Shown: positions 32,414 through 40,873, counted from the stretch's first letter. The stretch: DNA of 64,000 nt from Lentilactobacillus fungorum (GCF_016860605.1 NZ_BNJR01000012.1:124001-188000), one strand, 5' to 3'. Translations and numbers: made by a program. Notes: generated by a model not told the origin, from the sequence alone.

Positions 32414-32615
32414 ATAAGATTAATAGCGTTGCGCACAAAAAGCATGATGATCATGCTGTTTTGGCTTATATTTCAATTGTCGTTGTGACCTCGCCATCTC
32501 GTAACAAAAGTGATGACTATCACGCCAACTTGACGCCATTACTTATATTTCATATGATCGAAACTTGCCCAATTGTTTAATTATCAATCGCAAAACACTT
32601 TGGCTTTCCTCGTAA

Positions 32616-32702
32616 GGTTTAATCGAAATAGCGGAATTACGCTTTGAATTAACCAGCCACAGTTGATTAAACAATTTGTTGAGATGTTGTCGACTACGGT
32701 GA
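32616..32702. repeat. 87-bp direct repeat, copy 2
   Basis: Near-identical to 31572-31658. Here the minus-strand fragment stays open, spanning 32734 to 32543 (63 codons), probably the remnant of a lost gene. The surrounding gap 32414-32820 holds no other recognisable gene. Confidence 0.8.
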
Positions 32703-32820
32703 AGCAGTTGACAAGCGAGTGATATAAGACTCATCGATACCTTTGATGGCTACTTTGTTTTATTTAAGGCCTCTCCTTTGATTTGAATGTATCGACAGCG
32801 TTAAAAAGGAGGTATTTAAG

Positions 32821-33084
32821 ATGGCAACCATTCAAATCACACTTTCTGATCAAGAAAAGCAACAAGTTGACCAGTTGTTTAAGCAGCTTGGCATGACAAC
32901 AAGTGGCGCTATCAAAATATTTTTAAGTCAATCTATTCAAAATCAAGGATTACCATTTATTCCACAACTTAAGGATGCTTCCCGTAAACCAAGCGCTGTT
33001 TATCCAACCGTTGGGAAAAATGGCGAACTCATTATCCCTGACGATGCACCTAAAGAAGTTAAAGATTGGGTAACTCATGGATAA
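32821..33084 (+). CDS. RelB/DinJ-family antitoxin (second module)
   Basis: 87 aa, starting MATIQITLSDQEKQQVDQLFKQLGMTTSGAIKIFLSQSIQNQGLPF, the DinJ ribbon-helix-helix plus the QGLPF hinge typical of the family. The C-terminal part (GELIIPDDAPKEVKDWV) is the toxin-binding tail. Excellent AAAGGAGG site 8 nt before the ATG. Overlaps the following toxin frame by 8 nt. Not closely similar to the first antitoxin, so this is an independent module rather than a tandem duplicate. Confidence 0.9.
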   Translation: MATIQITLSDQEKQQVDQLFKQLGMTTSGAIKIFLSQSIQNQGLPFIPQLKDASRKPSAVYPTVGKNGELIIPDDAPKEVKDWVTHG

Positions 33085-33436
33085 TAAAGCTCTTTATAGC
33101 ATCTATTTATTTAGAGTCGTGTTTCGAGATAAATCTGGTAGTAAGAAACGCCCTGTCGTGACAGCTTACTATGATTAAACTCACCTTTCTTTCGAACTTT
33201 TAGGCATCTATTCTGACCGACCAAAGTATTCTGAAAACACTTACTATCATGATTTTATGTATCGAATCAAAGATTATCGGGCAGCTGGGTTACAGAAGCC
33301 TAGCTGGATTAACGTTAAATCACCTTTGATTGTTCCTTTTACAGCTCTAATGGCTAAGCAGATGTTAGGCAAACTTTCTAAACAGGATGCTAAGGACTTA
33401 ATGAACCTCTATAATCAGTACTGGCATATCCATTAA
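33077..33436 (+). pseudogene. PemK/MazF-like toxin broken by an in-frame TAA
   Basis: A 120-codon frame: MDNKALYSIYLFRVVFRDKSGSKKRPVVTAYYD-stop-THLSFELLGIYSDRPK...WINVKSPLIVPFTALMAKQMLGKLSKQDAKDLMNLYNQYWHIH. The beta-barrel start with SKKRPVV and the later PSWINVKSPLIVP match the MazF/PemK-fold toxins often paired with DinJ-type antitoxins in lactobacilli. The TAA at 33176-33178 (codon 34) is the only lesion; a GAA, AAA or CAA codon there would restore it. Confidence 0.83.
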
Positions 33437-33517
33437 ACTAAGATGCGGCTTAGAGCCAACAAATTATTTGCTACCAACATAATGATCACTCGAATTCATG
33501 AACAAAAATTTAGACCC

Positions 33518-33585
33518 AAAAAGCTCCTCTTCTAAAGTCGTTTCGGCAACTGCCAAAGTGATATTAGAAGAGAAGCTTTATTTTT
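33518..33585. terminator. Bidirectional terminator between toxin-antitoxin region and GDPD gene
   Basis: AAAGCTCCTCTTCTAA / TTAGAAGAGAAGCTTT stem with an inner AAGTCGTTTCGGCAACTGCC loop region, A-tract before and TTTTT after. Confidence 0.82.
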
Positions 33586-33648
33586 AAAAGTAAAAGTCAT
33601 TTATTGAAAAACTACCTAGTTGATGATTTCACCAAGCGTCGCTCATGA

Positions 33649-34341
33649 TCACGCCAGCACATTCGCCTTAATCTTCTCAGCACCCTCAAAGTTGTTGGTA
33701 AAAATCCCAGCAACGTTTTGCGCAAACAAATGCTTTTGAGCTTTAGGATCATCAACGGTCCAGATCCGTTCCTTGATATGCCGCATCGGAACGTAATGGC
33801 TTAAATGCAGGCCCACCAAGTGCTCTTTTGCCATCAATTCCCTTGGATTCTTGATGTCATGTTCTGACAAGAAGCAATATTGTTGGGTAGGGTCGAGTTG
33901 ATAAGCCATCTTGAGTGAATCCAGATTAAATGATGAATAGATCACCGGATAAACCAGATGATACTGTTTGACCATCTTCAGGACAATTTCTTCAATGTGT
34001 GGGTAATGAATTTCATTCGTTTTAAATTCTAGGTTTAAGTGAACTGGCTGGCTATCAGCTAAGGCTAAAAGTTCCTTTAGCATCGGCACTTTCTCACCAT
34101 CACTTAACTGGAAGTCTCTTAATTCGTTCAAAGTGTACGAGCGAATTTCGCCGACTCCATTGGTTGTTCGATCAATTTTTTCGTCATGCATGATAACTGG
34201 AACGTTATCTTTAGTCAAATGAACATCGAATTCCAAACCGTCGATGCCATGGGCAATTGCATAGGCAAATCCCTTTAAAGAATTCTCTGGGAACTTATGC
34301 GGATAACCGCGGTGACCAAAGATCAATGTTTTGCTTACCAT
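33649..34341 (-). CDS. Glycerophosphodiester phosphodiesterase, second copy
   Basis: 230-aa cytoplasmic GDPD closely paralogous to the enzyme at 8334-9062 along its whole length (GHRGYPHKFPENSLKGFAYAI, EFDVHLTKDNVPVIMHDEKIDRTTNG, NLEFKTNEIHYPHIE). All catalytic positions (HR, E..D, H) are kept. It has no transporter next to it and no Pho-box-like repeats upstream, so it is probably expressed under different conditions. It is followed by sfsA upstream on the same strand, but a 139-nt gap separates them. Confidence 0.92.
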   Translation of the reverse strand: MVSKTLIFGHRGYPHKFPENSLKGFAYAIAHGIDGLEFDVHLTKDNVPVIMHDEKIDRTTNGVGEIRSYTLNELRDFQLSDGEKVPMLKELLALADSQPVHLNLEFKTNEIHYPHIEEIVLKMVKQYHLVYPVIYSSFNLDSLKMAYQLDPTQQYCFLSEHDIKNPRELMAKEHLVGLHLSHYVPMRHIKERIWTVDDPKAQKHLFAQNVAGIFTNNFEGAEKIKANVLA

Positions 34342-34480
34342 TATGTGTCATTTGCTTCCTTCCAAAATAACCGACTACGTGCGATCAACAATAATTTGAC
34401 ATCACACTCGCACTAATGTGTATCCATAATAACATGATAAAAGAGACTTTCAAGGCATTTTCACTTATTAGCCAAAAAGG

Positions 34481-35230
34481 TCATTTTTTACCAATTGAGG
34501 AAGGCAAGCCGTCGCTAACAAATGGCTGGTTCAAATCAAACGGTACCGGTTGATCCAAAGTTAATAATTGCGGCGTCACTTGGCAGTCGTAGGCCAAAAC
34601 GTGGACGCCGTTTTTTTGTGCTTGGCCGATGGCACTTGCTAAGGGTTCAAAAATTTCTCGGTCAATTGTGACCACCCGGTTTCCTCTCATTTGAATCACA
34701 AACAATAGGTAAGCCAAGTAGCCGGCTTTAGCTGCGCTAGTCAACGTTTTAACATGCTTTAATCCTCGAACAGTCGGTGCATCTGGAAACGCCGCCACCC
34801 CTTGATTAGCCAGCGTGACACCCTTAACCTCCAAGAAAAATGGTCGCTTGCGGCTATCTTCGCCGGCAAAGTCCAGCCGCGAGTCTAAATAGGTTACTTC
34901 CGGGATAACTTGAGCAATGCTGGAAATACCAGGCAATTTAATAAAATTCTGAGTCAGCCCCGCCTTCACTAATTGGTTGGGCGCCTGTGAATCAATATTA
35001 ATCCATTGGTGATTGTATTTCTTTGCGGCCACCAAATCATAACGCGTTTTTCTTGCCGGATTATCATTTCGAACCAATGATGTCGTCACATCCGGCTGCA
35101 AGATGGTCGTTCGCCCCGTGTTTTTCACGTGAGCGACCACGACTTCATTTGTTGCTATTAATCGACAATGGGCAATAAAGCGGTTAGGGCGGTCGATGAA
35201 CTTCGCTAGGTGACTATTAGGATATTGCAT
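34481..35230 (-). CDS. sfsA: SfsA-family protein (sugar fermentation stimulation protein homologue)
   Basis: 249 aa. The N-terminal OB-like half (RPNRFIAHCRLIATNEVVVAHVKNTGR) is followed by a nuclease-like half with SRLDFAG and FFLEVKGVTLANQGVAAFPDAPTVRGLKHVKTL, the PD-(D/E)xK-type D...E.K signature of SfsA. Enzymatic role unproven in the family. Starts 13 nt downstream of the TetR stop on the same strand, so possibly co-transcribed with it. Confidence 0.9.
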   Translation of the reverse strand: MQYPNSHLAKFIDRPNRFIAHCRLIATNEVVVAHVKNTGRTTILQPDVTTSLVRNDNPARKTRYDLVAAKKYNHQWINIDSQAPNQLVKAGLTQNFIKLPGISSIAQVIPEVTYLDSRLDFAGEDSRKRPFFLEVKGVTLANQGVAAFPDAPTVRGLKHVKTLTSAAKAGYLAYLLFVIQMRGNRVVTIDREIFEPLASAIGQAQKNGVHVLAYDCQVTPQLLTLDQPVPFDLNQPFVSDGLPSSIGKK

Positions 35231-35243
35231 TAGTGTTGACTCC

Positions 35244-35801
35244 TCATTGATAGGTCATTTTCTTTAGCGCTTTTAATAATGTATGAGCAACTTCTTCTGG
35301 TGAATCCGGCTGCTCTTTGACCAACCACATATTTAAGATGTTCCAAAAACCGCCGAACGAAAAGCTCATGACGTAAGCAACTTCTTGCTTGCTCCCCTTA
35401 ATATGCCAAGGCGCCTGAAAGACATCATATAGTTTAGGTGCTTGAGGACTTAGCTTGGCAAGTAACACCATGAATAGATTTTGTTTAATCAGTAATCGAA
35501 TTTCGTTTCGTTGATCATACCAAAAGGCAAAAAAAGTGATTAGCACTTGTTCAAACGTCATTTTTTGCGCTGAAAGGTTTGTTAGTCGTTGCAAATAATT
35601 GTGAACCATCTCATTGCCATAATAATCCAAAAGGGCTTCTTTATCCTTAAACGTTCGATAAAACGTTCGCCGTGATAGTTGAGCTTGCGCTGAAATATCC
35701 TTAACCGTTATTTGATGATAATCATGATGCTTCAATAATTCAAAAAAAGCTTCAACCAACCACTGTCTGGATTGGGCTGCCATTCGCTGCTTACCATTCA
35801 T
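35244..35801 (-). CDS. TetR-family transcriptional regulator
   Basis: 185 aa. The N-terminal HTH RQWLVEAFFELLKHHDYHQITVKDISAQAQLSRRTFYRTFKDKEALLDYY is a textbook TetR DNA-binding domain; the all-helical C-terminal domain (TetR_C, YxxxF..G) senses a ligand. Divergent from the MFS efflux gene 180 nt away, with two palindromes in between; most likely represses the pump and itself until a drug-like ligand binds. Confidence 0.92.
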   Translation of the reverse strand: MNGKQRMAAQSRQWLVEAFFELLKHHDYHQITVKDISAQAQLSRRTFYRTFKDKEALLDYYGNEMVHNYLQRLTNLSAQKMTFEQVLITFFAFWYDQRNEIRLLIKQNLFMVLLAKLSPQAPKLYDVFQAPWHIKGSKQEVAYVMSFSFGGFWNILNMWLVKEQPDSPEEVAHTLLKALKKMTYQ

Positions 35802-35900
35802 TTAACCGCTCCCTGTCACAAATTTAAAATTATGTAGCACTTGTTGGAAAGCCCTAGTGTTTCTGATTCAATCCAAGTATACTAAAAACCAGGTTGAATG

Positions 35901-35929
35901 TCACACGTGTGAATAAGCGTCACGCGTGA
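35901..35929. promoter_or_regulatory. Paired TetR operator palindromes
   Basis: TCACACGTGTGA (35901-35912, perfect) and TCACGCGTGA (35920-35929, perfect) with centres 18 bp apart, lying in the divergent TetR/MFS intergenic region. The spacing puts two dimers on nearly the same face of DNA. Confidence 0.7.
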
Positions 35930-35982
35930 GACAAATTATATTTGCGCAAATATAATTGCCCATTTAACCAAAGGAGGCAATT

Positions 35983-37737
35983 ATGTTAAATAAAATAAAA
36001 TATATCTTACCTGTATTACTGATTGGCAACCTTTTATGTATGATGGACGTTTCAATTATGACCATCGTGCTGCCAGAGATTCAAACGGCGTTTAATGAAA
36101 GTCTAACGAATTTATCTTGGGCGTTAAACGTTTATACAATCGTCTTCGCATCATTTATTATTCCATTTGGTAGATTGGCAGAAAAAATTGGTCGGAACAA
36201 ATTTGTGTTTGCCGGTTTAATAATTTTTGCTGCTGGTTCACTACTTTCAGGAATGGCCCCAACCCTTTCATTTATGCTAGTCGCTCGAGGCATCCAAAGT
36301 CTTGGCGCCGCAATCATCATTCCAACTAGTATGGTGATTGGTTTAGAAATTAGCAATCAACAGAATCGTAATAAGATCGTTGCCGCTTTAGCTGGTGTCC
36401 AAGGATTAGCAGTTGCATTAGGCCCAAGTATTGGTGGTTTGGTTGCTCAATATTGGGGCTGGCGCTGGGTTTTCTTCATTAACGTTCCGTTGATTATTCT
36501 TGACCTCATTATTTTTCCAGCCGTGCTTCCCCTCAAGAATGAATCAACTCAATCAGCCCCTGTTGATTGGGGTGGTGCTTTCTTAAGCATCACCATGTTA
36601 TTTTCACTTTCCCTTGGATTAATTAAAGGCAACGCTTGGGGATGGCACTCACCAATTATCCTAAGTTTATTTGCCGCCTCTTTCGTATCATTTATTGGCT
36701 TTATCCTCCTAGAACGCCACTTGAAATTACCAATGATCAATCTACGCTTGTTCCATAGCCGTAACTTTGACGGTGCCAGTATTTCGCTAGTACTGTGTAA
36801 TTTCTTCTTAGGTGGAATGGCTGTACTGATTCCCACCTTCTTAACAAGGGTTCACGGGCAAAGCGAGTTGGGTGCCGCCTTATTAATCACGCCGTATTCA
36901 GTCGCTGTAATGTTTTCAGTTATTTTCACCTCTCTTTTGGTCAAAAAGATTAATAATAAATTACTAATTGGTCTAGGGTTTACGTTGATTGGCACCAGTT
37001 ATTATCTACTAGCGACAATGAATTTAGATCACGGCTATCAGCCTTTAATCCTTGCAGCAATTGTGTTGGGCATCGGCTACGGTTTAGTTGCCGCAACCGC
37101 CAATATTTTAGCTGTCGCTGATTTTCACGGCTCAATCCTAACTGCTTCGCAAAGTGTCGCTAATGTTTTACGGCAAGTAGGGATGGTGCTTTCGATTGCA
37201 ATCTTTATGACCGTTCTATCAAGTAATATTAATAGCGCCAAGAAAAACACGCTTGCGTATGGATCCCAACAAATTACCAGCCTTCATTTAGCCAATTCCG
37301 CCAAAGAAAAAATGAGCCGCAAGCTTCACAAGCGATTAAATCCCAACAGTAATAACATCACAAAAGTGAAAGGCAGTTTGAAGTTTAAAGGAATCAAAAT
37401 ATCAAAAGAAAAACAATTAACTTTAATCAACCGCGCTTATCATCGACAATTAGCCTTAGTTGCTGCTAAAGAAAATTTGCCCACAAAATTGGTACCGCAA
37501 AGACTCAAACTAGAAATTAGCCGTGGCGTTTCAAGCCAAGTTAAACAGTTATTGGTTAAAAAAGTTAGTCAAACAAATCATCAATTAAAGAAATGGATCC
37601 AACACGTTAAAAATCATTTGAAAAAACGCCTCAATGTTGCCTTTCTGAGTGTTTATGGGAGTTTGGCTTGGTTACCATTCGTTTCATTGCTAATAATTCC
37701 TATCTTTAAATTTAAGAGCCCCGATACCGTTGATTAA
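35983..37737 (+). CDS. DHA2-family MFS drug efflux transporter with large terminal loop
   Basis: 584 aa, 14-TM EmrB/QacA type. DVSIMTIVLPEIQTAFNESLTNLSWALNVYTI and the motif-A region GRLAEKIGRNKFVFAGL identify the subfamily; GPSIGGLVAQYWGWRWVFFINVP is motif C. Odd feature: between the last two TM helices (residues about 413-548) lies a Lys/Asn-rich, mostly helical loop of some 135 residues (KEKMSRKLHKRLN, SKEKQLTLINRAYHRQLALVA, QVKQLLVKKVSQTNHQLKKWIQHVKNHLKKR), predicted extracellular. Some lactobacillus DHA2 pumps have extended loops here but this one is long. Controlled by the divergent TetR gene. Confidence 0.9.
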   Translation: MLNKIKYILPVLLIGNLLCMMDVSIMTIVLPEIQTAFNESLTNLSWALNVYTIVFASFIIPFGRLAEKIGRNKFVFAGLIIFAAGSLLSGMAPTLSFMLVARGIQSLGAAIIIPTSMVIGLEISNQQNRNKIVAALAGVQGLAVALGPSIGGLVAQYWGWRWVFFINVPLIILDLIIFPAVLPLKNESTQSAPVDWGGAFLSITMLFSLSLGLIKGNAWGWHSPIILSLFAASFVSFIGFILLERHLKLPMINLRLFHSRNFDGASISLVLCNFFLGGMAVLIPTFLTRVHGQSELGAALLITPYSVAVMFSVIFTSLLVKKINNKLLIGLGFTLIGTSYYLLATMNLDHGYQPLILAAIVLGIGYGLVAATANILAVADFHGSILTASQSVANVLRQVGMVLSIAIFMTVLSSNINSAKKNTLAYGSQQITSLHLANSAKEKMSRKLHKRLNPNSNNITKVKGSLKFKGIKISKEKQLTLINRAYHRQLALVAAKENLPTKLVPQRLKLEISRGVSSQVKQLLVKKVSQTNHQLKKWIQHVKNHLKKRLNVAFLSVYGSLAWLPFVSLLIIPIFKFKSPDTVD

Positions 37738-37813
37738 AATGCTCCACTAACAGCTGTTATTTTTAGTTTATTTCTCGTATGATAAAGATAACAAACAGCT
37801 TGGAGGAATAAAC

Positions 37814-38344
37814 TTGTATTCATTTGTTAACCGCTTTAGAAATTACGTTTGGCTAAAAAGCCTTGCTTACATTATCTTTGGCCTCATGTTCCTGTTTGAA
37901 CCGCACGAAACGTTGAATGCTTTTATTGGTATTTTAGCCGTCTTCTTTGCCATTTTTGGTATCATTAACCTGCTTTCAGCTTGGCGGCAGCGGGCTCGCG
38001 CCGAAATTACCAGCTATAGTTTATCGATTGGGATCTCCCAGTTAGTCATCGCCGTCATTATCTGGATCTTCGCTAAACCACTGCTGGCCTTTTTGCCATT
38101 TGTTGTTGGCCTGACATTAGTTATCATGGGCATTTCTAAAACCATCGACGGTCTCCAGCAACACCGTGAATACGTTAATGTATCACCATTTCCAAATAGC
38201 TTATATGGCATGATCCTCACTTTGCTAGGGATTATGTTAATGTTTAACCCATTTGGAACCGTCTTGGTTGTTCTGCAATTTTTTGGCGCGATTCTTGTGA
38301 TTATGTCAGTAATGGATATCGTATTGGCGTGGAGATGGCGTTAG
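37814..38344 (+). CDS. DUF308/HdeD-family membrane protein
   Basis: 176 aa, six TM helices in three similar pairs: YIIFGLMFLFEPHETLNAFIGILAVFFAIFGIINLL, then YSLSIGISQLVIAVIIWIF, then YGMILTLLGIMLMFNPFGTVLVVLQFFGAILVIMSVMDI. The repeated GxxxxxxP/FxxxxxxxxxGxxxxxxGxxxL pattern is the DUF308 signature (HdeD acid-resistance protein relatives). TTG start with GGAGG 7 nt upstream. Function in Gram-positives unknown; envelope or acid stress is a family-based guess. Confidence 0.85.
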   Translation: MYSFVNRFRNYVWLKSLAYIIFGLMFLFEPHETLNAFIGILAVFFAIFGIINLLSAWRQRARAEITSYSLSIGISQLVIAVIIWIFAKPLLAFLPFVVGLTLVIMGISKTIDGLQQHREYVNVSPFPNSLYGMILTLLGIMLMFNPFGTVLVVLQFFGAILVIMSVMDIVLAWRWR

Positions 38345-38360
38345 TCACCAAATTATTTTT

Positions 38361-38406
38361 AAAAAGTAGCCCGATTGAGACGCTTCTCAATCGAGCTTAC
38401 TTTTTT
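38361..38406 (+). terminator. Terminator after DUF308 gene
   Basis: AAAAAGTAGCCCGATTGAGA / TCTCAATCGAGCTTACTTTTTT hairpin with a short CGCT loop. It isolates the following non-coding transcript. Confidence 0.85.
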
Positions 38407-38523
38407 ATCCTTATAATCCACCGTTATGCTTGGGCTAAGGCCGCCAACAGTTGCGCCCGATTAGCCCGTAGCGTATATGCCGAGGTACCATACTATATTG
38501 CCGGGTGATAATCACAAATAATA

Positions 38524-38552
38524 TTGTTTACCATTTCACAATAGTTTATAAT
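38524..38552 (+). promoter_or_regulatory. Promoter of candidate large non-coding RNA
   Basis: TTGTTT (38524-38529), 17-nt spacer, TATAAT (38547-38552). No ribosome site or ORF of note follows for 700 nt on this strand. Confidence 0.8.
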
Positions 38553-38556
38553 ATAA

Positions 38557-39090
38557 GTGTGGAGTTTTAAGCATCTCTGCTAATCGCGCTTGATTTTACC
38601 AAACTACTAATTAGAAATAAATGAATTACCAAGCGGGGATCTTATATAGTCTACGAATTCTGAGGGGAATTCGACAGGCGGTTGCCATAATTAAATTTGA
38701 AATCAGTTGATTGACCAATTACCAGTTGACGAATTGACTTAATTCGCGTCAGTTTGATCGGGATCTCCCAATTGATCTACCACCTAATTGGCTTATTTTA
38801 TATCATAACTTGTTGCCAAACTGACTTGCCGTCAACCTCGATTTCATTTTAACCGTATCAACTGTATGGGAACGGACAAATTGATTAAAAATCAGTAGAT
38901 AAAGTCCCTCGGTTGAAAATCACCGGCTCTGGAATTTCTGGCCAAGGGACACATATGGAGATTTCTACCTTGCATTGCCGAGTGTTAAGCCCACAAGCTC
39001 TGGGTAGTTGACTTATAAACCATGATGCGATAAACGTGATTAGCCCAACATCCACGCAAAAAGACGACCTTTTGAGAGATCGTCTTTTTT
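38557..39090 (+). ncRNA. Candidate large structured non-coding RNA, about 530 nt
   Basis: Bounded by a good promoter and a rho-independent terminator (AAGACGA / TCGTCTT plus T-run, 39058-39090). The two ends are complementary over long distance: GTGTGGA (38557-38563) with TCCACGC (39051-39057), and GCTAATCGCG (38579-38588) with CGTGATTAGC (39035-39044). Local helices inside include CGAATTC-TGAGGG-GAATTCG (38654-38673), GACGAATT / AATTCGCGTC, GTCCCT (38904) with AGGGAC (38945) enclosing CGGT-TGAAAATC-ACCG, and CTACC / GGTAG. No ORF longer than a few dozen codons is present. It is not tmRNA, RNase P or 6S RNA by conserved elements. Size and end-closing helix recall the ROOL/GOLLD class of ornate RNAs, but I could not match their motifs. 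Confidence 0.75.
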
Positions 39091-39229
39091 ATTAAGCATT
39101 AGTAATGAAAATTAACGCCGAATGATGTTCAATTTCACTTTTATAATCACTATTCAACGATGATTCCAAGTAACAAGTTTCGAGTAACCTGTTTAATGTG
39201 AGTTTTGGAAACAATCAGACCGTTCTCAC

Positions 39230-39259
39230 CACTGAATGTTTCACGTGTAACATTTAGTG
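39230..39259. promoter_or_regulatory. Palindrome between the ncRNA and the hydantoin locus
   Basis: CACTGAATGTT / AACATTTAGTG (11-bp arms, one G-T) around TCACGTGT. It lies 57 nt beyond the stop of the last hydantoin gene. It could be a weak terminator without T-tract or a protein site. Confidence 0.45.
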
Positions 39260-39316
39260 CCTGTTTAAAGTAAGCCCATCAACAAATTAACAACCATTAT
39301 CCTTTTACTTCACTTG

Positions 39317-40873
39317 TCAGATCAACTTTCCAACCACCTTAACTCGTACCTTGGTAGTTTTACCGGGTGCATAAGCTAAGGGGGTCTCGTTAACATCCAC
39401 CAACTCAAGCGTCTCTTGGCTGGCACCAGCTAAAACAGCTTGCTTCTCAGCAAATTGCTGTGCGTCTTTTAAGGCTACCTCACGCTTAATCTTTTCATAA
39501 GAATATAACTTTTCAAAGTCACCACTCACTTGAGCAATGGAAGCCCCAATCGCGTTCGCTACCGGGCCTTTAGGGTTTTGAATAATCGATCGAACCCCTG
39601 CCAGTCGTTCGGGCGCAATGATTGAGCCGCCACCCACTAAAATCAAATCAACATCATCCCCGCTGGTTTTCATTTGATCAATAGCGGTTTCAATCATTTC
39701 TTTGATTTTACTTTCAACTTTTTTTGCAAATTCCAAGCTAATTCCAGCCACATTCTTTGAATTACCAACTTTTGCTTGACCCAAGCGAACTGCAATATCG
39801 GTGGTTGTTAGGGTATCGCCGCCAAACACTAACGCCTTTTCTTCAATTTGATAGCCAACACTTTCCGGCCCAATTGTGATCTTCCCATCTTTGTCTTCCT
39901 TAACAAGGCTGCCGCCGCCTAATCCAATGGAAATAATGTCTGGCATTCGAAAATTTGTTCGAATACCCCCCACGTCAACTGCAATCGAAGACTCTCGTGG
40001 GAATCCATTAACTAAAACGCCTAAATCTGCCGTTGTTCCACCAATATCCAGTACAACAGCATTCTTTGCACCTGCAAGGTAAGCAGCTCCGCGAATGCTA
40101 TTAGTTGGCCCGCTACCAATTGTCAGAATCGGATATTGTCTTGCATATTCAATCGACATCAGTGTCCCATCATTTTGACATAAATAAGTTTTGGCGTTTT
40201 TGACGCCTTCGTGAATCAATGATTGAGCAAAACCATTGGCAGTCTTTTGGATAACTTTATGAAGTGCCGCATTTAAAATAGTCGCATTTTCCCGTTCAAT
40301 CAGGCCGATTGAACCAATTGTCGACGATAAAGAAACCGGAAAAGTTTGCCCATATAACTGCTTAATAATTACTTCAGTTCGCTGCTCTTGTTCTGGTTTA
40401 ATCGATGAAAAAATTCCAACGACGGCAATCGCGTCAACCTCTCCTTGCCACTTTTTAAGCAGATCCCGCAATTCGTCTTCATTAAAGGGCGTAATCGATT
40501 CGCCGTTATATTCAGAACCGCCATGCAAAATACGGTATTTTCCAGATAAAATTCCAACCATATCTTGAGGCCAAGCCGTGTACGGCAGAATAGAGACAGA
40601 CGCTGGATATCCCAACCGAATAACGCCGACTCTGGCAAGGTTTTTCCGTTCCACGATTGCATTGGTACATTGGGTTGTCCCAAGCATTGCATGCGTAATT
40701 TTGGCTGGATCAATTCCAGATTGGTCAATAACTGTTTTCATCGAGCGATAAATGCCAGTTTCAATATCTTTGGTTGTATGCGACTTGGTACTCTCAATGA
40801 CATTCAGCTGATCATCTAAGATAACTGCGTCTGTATTTGTCCCACCAACATCAATTCCTAATCGGTATTTCAT
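39317..40873 (-). CDS. Hydantoinase A/oxoprolinase-family ATPase-fold subunit
   Basis: 518 aa. GIDVGGTNTDAVILDDQLNVI is the N-terminal ASKHA phosphate-binding loop; LGTTQCTNAIVERKNLARVGVIRLGYP matches the HydA N-domain and AVVLDIGGTTADLGVLVNGFPRE the Hydantoinase_A domain. The family opens hydantoin or lactam rings with ATP. It is short (family proteins can exceed 650 aa) and there is no HyuB-type partner; instead it overlaps the DUF917 gene by 4 nt, a pairing known from many operons. Last gene of a four-gene operon with a permease and racemase, so it should process an imported ring compound. Confidence 0.9.
   Translation of the reverse strand: MKYRLGIDVGGTNTDAVILDDQLNVIESTKSHTTKDIETGIYRSMKTVIDQSGIDPAKITHAMLGTTQCTNAIVERKNLARVGVIRLGYPASVSILPYTAWPQDMVGILSGKYRILHGGSEYNGESITPFNEDELRDLLKKWQGEVDAIAVVGIFSSIKPEQEQRTEVIIKQLYGQTFPVSLSSTIGSIGLIERENATILNAALHKVIQKTANGFAQSLIHEGVKNAKTYLCQNDGTLMSIEYARQYPILTIGSGPTNSIRGAAYLAGAKNAVVLDIGGTTADLGVLVNGFPRESSIAVDVGGIRTNFRMPDIISIGLGGGSLVKEDKDGKITIGPESVGYQIEEKALVFGGDTLTTTDIAVRLGQAKVGNSKNVAGISLEFAKKVESKIKEMIETAIDQMKTSGDDVDLILVGGGSIIAPERLAGVRSIIQNPKGPVANAIGASIAQVSGDFEKLYSYEKIKREVALKDAQQFAEKQAVLAGASQETLELVDVNETPLAYAPGKTTKVRVKVVGKLI

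Noticed and set aside
32543-32734. 63-codon minus-strand frame as a gene
   Set aside because: Overlaps the 87-bp direct repeat; the other copy has a stop, so this is treated as a gene fragment rather than a functional ORF.
38650-38690. GGGGAATTCGACAGGC resembles the tmRNA 5' end (GGATTCGACAGGC)
   Set aside because: The closing pairs of this transcript lie elsewhere, there is no tRNA-like T-arm or CCA end at the 3' side, and no alanine-rich tag frame; the match is explained by the CGAATTC/GAATTCG hairpin.
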